DNA of 38,021 nt. Source: Nitrospiraceae bacterium (lineage in GTDB: Bacteria > Nitrospirota > Nitrospiria > Nitrospirales > Nitrospiraceae). Numbering within the stretch: the stretch's first letter is position 1; every line of letters starts with the position of its first letter. Location: contig JACVSD010000003.1 in the NCBI GenBank assembly GCA_014534095.1, forward strand, positions 1-38,021. The letters run 5' to 3'. Below, one piece after another: positions 31,334 through 38,021 of this stretch. The position numbers and the translations under genes are program-made. A model generated the notes under the pieces. It ran no database searches, was not told where the DNA came from, and saw only the letters and a list, made by a program, of their open reading frames with translations.

Positions 31334-33052
31334 CTAGGGCAGATCGACAAGCTGGGACAAATTGACGTCGAAGGACACAACGGGCACGGCGAGTTGCCAG
31401 CGTTCGAGGACTTCCGGATGGACCTCACCGATGATACCAATCGGTTTATCGGCCACCATGATCCGGCCGGCCCGGCCTTCCAAAAACGAGGGATGCGGAA
31501 CAGGCTCCAGAGTGTACTCCTTGCCGAGGTGATAGAACAGCACGTCGAGGCACGAATGGATCTCAGAAAAGTGTGCAGTAGCGTGCGCGATGACTGCACC
31601 CAGGACGGTTTCGGTTCGGGACCCCAATACATGTGCACGATCCGGGATGCCGACATCGCCCGCTTCAAATAGGCGATGCGGATAAAAGGCACGGCTCGAC
31701 GCCGTTTCAACACGTAACAGCGACGGCAGCATCCATTGCCGCAAGCAAGAGAATGTGACCGCCATGGCGTTATCGACCTCCACCATCCGCCCCCATTCCG
31801 TCCCATCGATACGCATTGCGGTACGATAGTGTTCCGGCGATCCCAATATGTTGGAGATGATCTCCTGAAATCCTAGCCCGACCATCAGTTCACGCGCCCG
31901 GTCGGACGTGTACTCAATACGTGAGAGGCCTCCTACGGTAAACTGCGCCGGCATCACCGGAGCGAATGCGCCATACCCTTCGCTAATGGCCACATCTTCG
32001 ACGACGTCCATCGGATGCATGACGTCATGCCGGTAGGGTGGTAGCTTAGCTTTGATGGTGCGTTTCCCCTCTGATACATCGTAGCCATACGCTTCGAGCG
32101 CCTGCGTCACGGTCTTCACGCCGAGTTCCTGACCCAGTGCTTGCTCGATGGTTTCGATCGCGATCGTGCGCACCGTGCCGAGATCTTGGGGCGTGACGAC
32201 TCGCTTGCCCAGCGCGGTACCGGTGGGATACTGGACTTCAATCCGGTCGATGGCGGCGCCACGATCTGCAAGATTGACCGCAAAGATATTGAGGGTCAAC
32301 ACGACCATCGGCAAGTCCGTCCCGGTCACCTCGACGAACAGCTCATCATCCCCTACGCGTACCTCACCGATCTCCCGACTGTTGATGATCGGAGGAAATG
32401 ACAAGGGCTGATCCTTCGCATCACGCAGAACAGGCAGCCGGCTATGCCCCGCAAGAATATGCCCGTATTCGAGCCCCTTCGGATGAACCATCAGCATTTC
32501 AGACAGCGTCATCACGGTGTCCATTCCAAGCGGCATAAAACGGGCCTCATCCGGCTGCACCAATTCGTATCGGACAGGGAACTCAATCTTCGGCAACTGA
32601 TACATGCCGATGGAAACGGTCTTTCGTTTGTGCCCGAATATGTCAGCCAGCTTCTCTTGGGTCTGAATCAGCTGGGCCAATCCTTCGGTCGTCACCCGAT
32701 ACCCTTTAGCCGTGCAGGCTGCGACATAGGGCCGCACTCGTTCAAGGCCTGGGCCCACAATCAGGCGCTGAGGAGATGCAGGCTTCTGGTGGAAAAAGGC
32801 ATACGGCTCCAGGCTACCGCGTCGCTTAATGCGGATTTGTCGCGCAATGCCCTCGCAACACCAGAGGTCTGGCCGGTTACTGTCCTGTTACTCGATTCGA
32901 ACTTCGCCGCTTTCGCTGTGATGGCCCTTTAGCTCCCCCTTGACGAGCATGAGCCATTCTTCTAGTTGCTCGATCGAGATAGCACAGGCGGCAGAGCGAT
33001 CACCGCCGAGAAGGGATTCGAGGTCCTTTTTAAAGATAGAAATGGTCGGCAT
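31334..33052 (-). CDS. pheT: archaeal-type phenylalanyl-tRNA synthetase beta subunit, interrupted by an in-frame TAA
   Basis: The frame from the ATG at 33052 (MPTISIFKKDLESLL) to 31334 has 572 codons and stays in one frame, but codon 55 (32890-32888) is TAA. Before it comes GEVRIE, after it QDSNRPDLWCCEGIARQIR, the conserved N-P/D-RPDL-EGIAR motif. So the stop cuts a continuous gene. It may be a point error, a real mutation or read-through. The protein is of the short archaeal/eukaryotic PheT type (about 550-600 residues). The B5-like motif YRHDVMHPMDVVEDVAISEGYG (first 20 residues enough) is present, and the FDX-ACB and EMAP-like parts of the usual bacterial 800-residue form are missing. The next in-frame start after the TAA, GTG 32758, would lack about 98 residues. 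The ATG lies eight bases after pheS. Confidence 0.8.
32888..32890 (-). other. pheT: in-frame TAA within pheT
   Basis: The three bases read TAA on the minus strand in the pheT frame. Homologues that I know from spirochaetes and archaea have a hydrophobic residue, often Leu, at this position (IE-L-x-D-x-NRPDLW). A single change from TTA (Leu) would explain it. No frameshift is involved. Confidence 0.8.
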
Positions 33053-33060
33053 AGGTTGAT

Positions 33061-34623
33061 TTAAAACATGCCCCTAGTCGTCCGAATGAGTTCCAGGTTG
33101 TCGGTAAACAATTCGCGTATGTCATGAATGCCCAACGCCACCATAGCCATTCGATCCAGTCCGAGCCCCCAGGCGATCACGGGGACTTTGATGCCTAATG
33201 GCAAGGTCACTTCCGCACGAAACAGGCCGGCACCGCCTAGTTCCATCCACCCCAGGCGGGGATGCCGCACATGCATTTCAACCGACGGCTCGGTAAAAGG
33301 GAAATAGGCAGGCAGGAACTTGACGTCCTTGGCTTGGGCCACTTCCCGTGCGAATAAATTCAACAGTCCGAGCAGTATCCGGAAATTAATGTCCTCGCCT
33401 AAGACGATGCCTTCAACTTGGAAGAAGTCAGTGGCGTGGGTTGCGTCCACCTGGTCGTATCGGAAACAGCGGGCAATCGAAAAGTATTTTCCCGGTATCG
33501 CCGGCGCAGACGACAGGGTTCTCGCAGACACTGCCGTCCCTTGGCTCCGTAACACCAACCGCTTCGCTCGCTTGGCGTTAAAGCTGTACTTCCACCCCGT
33601 GGAGCCGGTATCCCCGCCGTTCTCGTGCGTCTGCGTGACGCGGCTCAGAAACGGCTCAGCAATCTCGGTGGCATATGCCGGTTCCTTGACGAAGTACACA
33701 TCATGAATGTCACGGGCGGGATGGAATTGCGGCATGAACAACGCATCCATGTTCCAGAACTCGGTTTCAACCAAAGAACCGCGCATCTCTTGAAACCCCA
33801 TACTCACGAGCTTCGTCTTGACGGTATCTAGAAACTCTCGATAGGGATGTTTTTTTCCGACTGCAATACGAGGGGCCCGCAAACCGATGGTGTATTTCCT
33901 GAAGCGTTTTCCGCGCCAGCTGCCATCCTTCAGGAGATCCGGGCTGAGCTGCGAGACCTCGTCCATCACCCCGAGATTGGCCAGATGCCCAGCCGCGGCC
34001 AAACCCATGGGCGAAAGCGCAAAGGCTCGACCCACACGGTCGTCCACCCGGAAGGGCTCTTTGGCATTGCCGCGTTTCACGGCATGGTCTTGGATGATCT
34101 GCTGCTCGAAGTCAGAAAGCTCGGCGAGTTCTCGCGGGTTTTCATGAACTAACCGAAGAAGCGCACGGAGCGCCTCAGCTGAGGGACTGGGCCGTCCAGT
34201 GGATTCAATGCAGCCGCCCTGCACAATCAGCAGCACGCCCTCCTTCTTGAGCCGGCCGACGGCCTTGCTGACGTCGGACGGATCTAGCCCTTCCATGGTT
34301 TGCAAATCTGGAATTGTGAGACGCTTCCCCGCGGTCGCGGCTTCACGGACCGCCGCGAGGATCCGTTCGATCGGAGCAGACGACGCAACATATGACTCAC
34401 CAACGGCGGTGAGCGTTACCGTAGGGGTCACGGTCTCGGAATGGATGACGAGCAAACCTTTGGCTAGCAGCCACTCCACTGCCATGCTGAGCTGCGATGG
34501 CTCCAAGTCCGTCCCGGCCGCCAACTGCTCGGTGGAAAGTATGATTCCAGAACTGCTTCCAAAGGCTTGCAGCAGTTTGACTTCGAGGGGATGGAGACTG
34601 TCGAACGAATCCGAGATGTTCAC
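33061..34623 (-). CDS. pheS: archaeal/eukaryotic-type phenylalanyl-tRNA synthetase alpha subunit
   Basis: A 520-residue class II synthetase subunit. The N-terminal 180 residues are winged-helix-like modules (LHPLEVKLLQAFG, LTAVGESYVASSAP, DPSDVSKAVGRLKKEGVL), the hallmark of archaeal and eukaryotic PheS; normal bacterial PheS is about 340 residues with a coiled coil. The core has FHPARDIHDVYFV, motif 2 FRYDQVDATHATDFFQVEG and motif 3 GLGLDRMAMVALGIHDIREL. The GTG at 34623 (VNISDSFDSLHPL) is chosen: AGGT lies eight bases before it and the rpe stop ten bases before. The longer ORF upstream would overlap rpe. Spirochaetes also have this type, so lateral origin is plausible. The pheT gene follows. 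Confidence 0.92.
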   Translation of the reverse strand: MNISDSFDSLHPLEVKLLQAFGSSSGIILSTEQLAAGTDLEPSQLSMAVEWLLAKGLLVIHSETVTPTVTLTAVGESYVASSAPIERILAAVREAATAGKRLTIPDLQTMEGLDPSDVSKAVGRLKKEGVLLIVQGGCIESTGRPSPSAEALRALLRLVHENPRELAELSDFEQQIIQDHAVKRGNAKEPFRVDDRVGRAFALSPMGLAAAGHLANLGVMDEVSQLSPDLLKDGSWRGKRFRKYTIGLRAPRIAVGKKHPYREFLDTVKTKLVSMGFQEMRGSLVETEFWNMDALFMPQFHPARDIHDVYFVKEPAYATEIAEPFLSRVTQTHENGGDTGSTGWKYSFNAKRAKRLVLRSQGTAVSARTLSSAPAIPGKYFSIARCFRYDQVDATHATDFFQVEGIVLGEDINFRILLGLLNLFAREVAQAKDVKFLPAYFPFTEPSVEMHVRHPRLGWMELGGAGLFRAEVTLPLGIKVPVIAWGLGLDRMAMVALGIHDIRELFTDNLELIRTTRGMF

Positions 34624-34633
34624 CCTGCGGTAC

Positions 34634-35329
34634 CTATGGGTGCACCGAGGCCGCCGGCATGGCGGATGTTTCGGCCGCTCCCCGCAATGCCGCAATAGTC
34701 GCCTTGTAGTCGGGGTAACAAAAGATCGCGGATCCAGCCACGAGTGCCGTGGCGCCGGCTTCCACAATCTGCCGGGCGTTTTCAACTTTTACCCCGCCGT
34801 CCACTTCGAGCAGCGCGGAACTGTTGGCGTGATCCAGCATGGCACGTGCCGCCCGGATCTTTCTGAGAACAGCGGGGATGAATTTCTGTCCCCCGAACCC
34901 GGGATTCACGGACATTACCAACAGCAGATCGATGTCAGGCAGAATTTCTTCCAGTGATTGCAGCGTAGTGGCAGGGTTGAGGGTCACCCCGGCCTTAACT
35001 CCGCGCTCCTTGATGGACTCGACGGTGCGATGCAAATGAGGACAGGCCTCAACATGGACCGTCAAATAATCAGCGCCGGCTTCGGCAAACTCCTGTATGA
35101 ATGCGTCAGCATTCGTGATCATTAAATGGACGTCCAGAGGCAGCTTGGTCACCTTCTTTAAGCTTTCCACGATAGGGGGACCGACGGTCAAGTTCGGTAC
35201 AAAATGACCATCCATCACATCGACGTGCAACAGATCCGCTCCTCCCCGCTCGACCGCCGCGACCTCCTCGGCAAGACGCGCAAAATCCGCCGAGAGAATC
35301 GACGGCGCGATGAAGACTGGATGGCCCAT
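34634..35329 (-). CDS. rpe: ribulose-phosphate 3-epimerase
   Basis: A 231-residue TIM-barrel enzyme that interconverts ribulose 5-phosphate and xylulose 5-phosphate. The family blocks are APSILSADFARLAEEV, LLHVDVMDGHFVPNLT (metal-binding His and Asp), VHLMITNADAFIQEFAEAGAD, VMSVNPGFGGQKFIP and the C-terminal DGGVKVENARQIVEAGA. The ATG at 35329 shares one base with the rsmB stop (TGATG) and gives the usual length. It is coupled with rsmB and followed by pheS after ten bases. Pentose phosphate supply for nucleotides or for the DAHP synthase substrate is the general role. Confidence 0.96.
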   Translation of the reverse strand: MGHPVFIAPSILSADFARLAEEVAAVERGGADLLHVDVMDGHFVPNLTVGPPIVESLKKVTKLPLDVHLMITNADAFIQEFAEAGADYLTVHVEACPHLHRTVESIKERGVKAGVTLNPATTLQSLEEILPDIDLLLVMSVNPGFGGQKFIPAVLRKIRAARAMLDHANSSALLEVDGGVKVENARQIVEAGATALVAGSAIFCYPDYKATIAALRGAAETSAMPAASVHP

Positions 35330-36723
35330 CACGAGACCTTTCTCATACGGACGGCGTAAAAAGCGTCCATTCCACAATCATTGCTCATGGTCGACAATGC
35401 ACCCTGCGGAGTTACGAACGGAAGAGCCGAAGGGGGTACCCAGGGCGCAACGCTTTCCCGCTGCCACTGCTGATGGTGGTGACAGAACTGCTCTATCACC
35501 TCCTCCGTTTCTTCTGGTTCGATGGAGCACGTACTATAGACCAGCACCCCGTCGGGCCGCAAGACAGCACCAACGGCCGCAAGGAGTTCGCACTGCAAAC
35601 GGTGGTGACGGGCGAACATGGCCGTATGTTTCTTCTGTTTCGCTTCGGGATGCCGACGCAGAACGCCAAGACCACTGCAGGGCGCGTCGAGCAACACCCG
35701 ATCTACGGAGGCGAGCACATGAGTGGAGAGCGCTTCCGCCGGTCTCCTGGCATCGCCAACTACGGGCATGACCGCAGTGGCGGAAAGGCGACGACAGTTC
35801 TCCTCAAGACGGACCACTCGATCCTTATGCCGATCCATGGCTACAATCCGTCCTTGGTTACGCATCAATTCAGCCAGATGGGTCGCTTTGCCTCCCGGAG
35901 CGGCACAGGCATCGAGAATGGTATGCCCGGGTTGAGGATCGAGAAGAGGCGGAATGAGTTGCGCCGCTTCATCTTCAACATAGAAGTGCCCTTCATCGAA
36001 ACCAGGAAGCGTCGTGACCTGCTGACCTTTGTCGAGGATCAGTCCAACCGGACTGATCCTAGTCGGCATGGCCGCAACACCGGCCGCTTGCAGCCGGACC
36101 AGAACAGCGTCTCTTGTCGCCCGTTGTTGATTCACACGCAGCGTCAGGGACGGCATGGCGCTGGCCGCGCGACAGACTGTCTCAGCCCGTTCAATCCCCA
36201 GCCGGTCAACCCAGCGCTGGCACAGCCAGAGAGGCAACGAATACGTTACTGATAGCGCCTCGCTCGGCTGACCGCGACGGTCGGGTGCGGGAGGCTCCGG
36301 TAGCCGGAGCAGGTTCCGTAAAACCGCATTGACGTAACCGGTCCAGTCTCGACCGAGCTGTTGGGAGTATGCTCTCGCGATCTTAACCGACTCGTCCACC
36401 GCCGCAGACGCCGGGATGCGATCAAGATAGAGCAGTTGGTAGGCGCCCATTCTGAGCAACATCTGAACCACGACGGGAAGACGGTCAAGCGGCTTTCTGA
36501 GAACCGGCCTCAAGCGCCAATCCAGCGTCTCCTTTCGCCGAAGCACTCCGGAGGCCAGTTCCATCGCGAGCGCGCGATCTCGTGGGTCAAACGCACCTCC
36601 CTTACAATTCTCATTCAGGAGTTCCTCGACCGCGCCATCTCCGCTGTGTGTGGAAAGAAGGATAGACAAGGCGGCAGCTCGCGCAGGTGACCGTTCGGTA
36701 GGCGGGGAGCTTTCAGCCTTCAT
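35329..36723 (-). CDS. rsmB: 16S rRNA (cytosine-967-C5)-methyltransferase RsmB
   Basis: A 464-residue SAM-dependent RNA methyltransferase. The N-terminal NusB-like domain (about residues 10-150, ALAMELASGVLRRKETLDWR) precedes the Rossmann core with DACAAPGGKATHLAELM for SAM. Its two catalytic cysteines lie in LDAPCSGLGVLRRHPEAK and STCSIEPEETE. The NusB-plus-Fmu layout is typical for RsmB (about 430 residues). The ATG at 36723 has GGAA before it; a TTG six codons upstream is possible. It follows fmt and overlaps rpe by one base. The fmt-rsmB pair is common in bacteria. Confidence 0.94.
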   Translation of the reverse strand: MKAESSPPTERSPARAAALSILLSTHSGDGAVEELLNENCKGGAFDPRDRALAMELASGVLRRKETLDWRLRPVLRKPLDRLPVVVQMLLRMGAYQLLYLDRIPASAAVDESVKIARAYSQQLGRDWTGYVNAVLRNLLRLPEPPAPDRRGQPSEALSVTYSLPLWLCQRWVDRLGIERAETVCRAASAMPSLTLRVNQQRATRDAVLVRLQAAGVAAMPTRISPVGLILDKGQQVTTLPGFDEGHFYVEDEAAQLIPPLLDPQPGHTILDACAAPGGKATHLAELMRNQGRIVAMDRHKDRVVRLEENCRRLSATAVMPVVGDARRPAEALSTHVLASVDRVLLDAPCSGLGVLRRHPEAKQKKHTAMFARHHRLQCELLAAVGAVLRPDGVLVYSTCSIEPEETEEVIEQFCHHHQQWQRESVAPWVPPSALPFVTPQGALSTMSNDCGMDAFYAVRMRKVS

Positions 36724-36768
36724 ATGGATTCCGGACAGCAAAGGTTAGAGAGACAACCCATGCATCTC

Positions 36769-37725
36769 TTAGTACACAGGCAAGGAGACACCACCGGCCC
36801 CGAACCGTGCGCCCACAGTCACTGAATGACCGGCAAGGAATTGACTGACTGCCATGCGCTTGGAGTTCGCCGTTTGCACCTCCAGCAATTCCAGGACCCC
36901 TTGGCCGGTGGTGACCAGTATGGAGTGGTTTGTAAGGTGCACAATCGTTCCTGGCTCTTGAGGAAAATGATCCAAGCGAGGGGCGGCTTTCCACACGTTC
37001 CAACGATCACGGCCCAGGAACGTGAAAGCCCCAGGCCATGGAGAGAGGCCTCGGATTCGATGACCCAAGGCGGCGGCTTCCATAGCCCAATCAATCGCGC
37101 CGTCCTCCTTCTTGAGTAAGGGCGCCAACGTCGCTCGAGCGTGATCTTGTGGTCGAGGTGTCAGCGTACCGTTTTTCAGTTGCCTGATGGTCTCGACCAG
37201 CAGTCGGCCTCCCAGCTCGGCGAGACGCAGAGCTAGACTACCGGCGGTATCCTCCTGAGTGATGGCCAGTGGCTCTTGGAGCAGCATGGGCCCCGTGTCC
37301 ATCCCTTCGTCCATCAGCATCGTGGTGATACCCGTTTCACTTTCCCCATTGATCACCGCCCATTGGACCGGAGCCGCTCCACGGTATTTCGGAAGCAAGG
37401 ACCCATGCACGTTGACGCAACCCATGCGCGGAAGATGCAGAATCGGCGCGTGAAGAATTCGACCGAAGGCGGTCACGGCAATAAGGTCCGGCGACCAGGC
37501 AGCGAGCCGTTCTAGGAAATCCGGTGTCCTTATCTTCTGCGGCTGCAGGACCGGAATGCCGACGCTTTCTGCGATGACTTTGATGGGAGGAGGGGCCAGC
37601 GCATGACCCCGCCCTTTGGGACGGTCCGGTTGCGTGACCACTCCCACCACTTCATCGTCGGACTTCAGCAGCGCCTTAAGCGACGGCACGGCGAACTGCG
37701 GGGTGCCCATGAAGACGATACGCAT
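36769..37725 (-). CDS. fmt: methionyl-tRNA formyltransferase
   Basis: A 318-residue enzyme that formylates Met on the initiator tRNA. The N-terminal domain begins MRIVFMGTPQFAVPSL and continues with VVTQPDRPKGRG. The catalytic SLLPKYRGAAPVQWAVINGE has the conserved His-equivalent region and the formyl-folate site, and GITTMLMDEGMDTGPML follows. The C-terminal OB-like domain with LSPWPGAFTFLG contacts tRNA. The length is normal (about 310-320). It is the first gene of the fmt-rsmB-rpe-pheS-pheT unit and diverges from the initiator tRNA at 37811, its substrate. Confidence 0.97.
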   Translation of the reverse strand: MRIVFMGTPQFAVPSLKALLKSDDEVVGVVTQPDRPKGRGHALAPPPIKVIAESVGIPVLQPQKIRTPDFLERLAAWSPDLIAVTAFGRILHAPILHLPRMGCVNVHGSLLPKYRGAAPVQWAVINGESETGITTMLMDEGMDTGPMLLQEPLAITQEDTAGSLALRLAELGGRLLVETIRQLKNGTLTPRPQDHARATLAPLLKKEDGAIDWAMEAAALGHRIRGLSPWPGAFTFLGRDRWNVWKAAPRLDHFPQEPGTIVHLTNHSILVTTGQGVLELLEVQTANSKRMAVSQFLAGHSVTVGARFGAGGVSLPVY

Positions 37726-37775
37726 GACATCGCTTTAACACCGGAGTAATGCGAATGCAACGGGATGGCATCAAC

Positions 37776-37804
37776 TTGACTTGCCGTTTAGCGCTTTGTT
37801 AGAT
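37776..37804 (+). promoter_or_regulatory. promoter of the initiator tRNA gene
   Basis: TTGACT (37776-37781), exactly 17 bp, TTAGAT (37799-37804). The predicted start point lies within one or two bases of the tRNA's first base (37811), so little or no 5' leader would be made from this promoter. Another upstream promoter may exist. Confidence 0.6.
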
Positions 37805-37810
37805 TCCGCC

Positions 37811-37887
<77 letters not shown>

Positions 37888-38021
37888 ATCCTTCCATACA
37901 GGCAGCATCTCTCCATACAGGGTCATACAACGGACGAATCTGCAAACGGCTAACGCTCCGTGTCGCTGTTCCCTTGGGGCGGCAACTCCACGGACATTGA
38001 GGTCGGCAGCTTGCTTCGATA

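Noticed and set aside
31334..32758. pheT taken to start at GTG 32758
   Set aside because: This start loses about 98 conserved residues, including the RPDL motif. It only looks like a start because of the TAA upstream in the same frame.
37888..38021. Feature after the initiator tRNA to the end of the window
   Set aside because: A short repeat (CCATACAG twice near 37896-37918) is present, but there is no frame, hairpin with T run or other tRNA, so nothing is called.

Overview
The window is a gene-dense bacterial chromosome segment of roughly 57-58 % G+C. It has no mobile elements, no phage genes and no CRISPR array. Several things suggest a member of the Nitrospirota, probably Nitrospira-like. 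There are two proteins built from PCP_red (protochlorophyllide reductase 57 kDa subunit-type) repeats but no photosynthesis genes around them. There is a compact assimilatory sulfate-reduction cluster with fused enzymes, and an aromatic supraoperon that runs into cmk-rpsA-ihfB. No single gene here proves the taxon, so the assignment is inference.

Layout. 1-1.7 kb (minus strand): two small unknown proteins and a seven-repeat FG-GAP lipoprotein. 1.87-2.19 kb (plus): a small unknown protein. 2.3-13.2 kb (minus, transcribed from high to low coordinates): pheA, hisC, aroF-type DAHP synthase, tyrA, aroA, cmk, plsC, rpsA, sppA, an IHF/HU gene and a four-repeat PCP_red protein. The gaps are short or overlapping, as in the mixed-function aromatic supraoperons of proteobacteria. 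13.3-16.3 kb (minus): yebC, ruvA, a secreted cysteine-rich protein wedged between ruvA and ruvB, and ruvB. 16.4-18.9 kb (minus): mrp, a zinc-ribbon/PCP_red protein and a seven-helix membrane protein. 19.1-26.7 kb (minus): a sulfur assimilation operon led by an Rrf2 regulator with a strong promoter. It is followed by a sulfite reductase-TusA fusion, an APS reductase, a TrpD-like protein, cysD and a cysN/C fusion.

26.86-31.2 kb (plus): a pseudo-receiver/Fis-type regulator, an HU protein, tRNA-Val(GAC), then thrS-infC-rpmI-rplT ending in a hairpin terminator. 31.3-37.7 kb (minus): fmt, rsmB, rpe, pheS and pheT. The last two are archaeal/eukaryotic-type phenylalanyl-tRNA synthetase subunits, placed convergently to rplT instead of following it. 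An initiator tRNA-Met at 37.8 kb diverges from fmt.

Most notable points. The pheT frame is open from 33052 to 31334 except for a single in-frame TAA at codon 55, inside a conserved motif. infC appears to start at an ATC codon. The APS kinase domain of CysN/C lacks key motifs, and the downstream reductase is of the APS-using type, so that activity would not be needed. Both halves of the sulfite reductase carry a full set of four cysteines. The initiator tRNA has a T1-A72 pair in place of the usual C1/A72 mismatch. I saw no clear new defence or mobile system. The strongest candidates for undescribed biology are the PCP_red proteins, the TrpD-like protein in the cys operon and the secreted protein between ruvA and ruvB.
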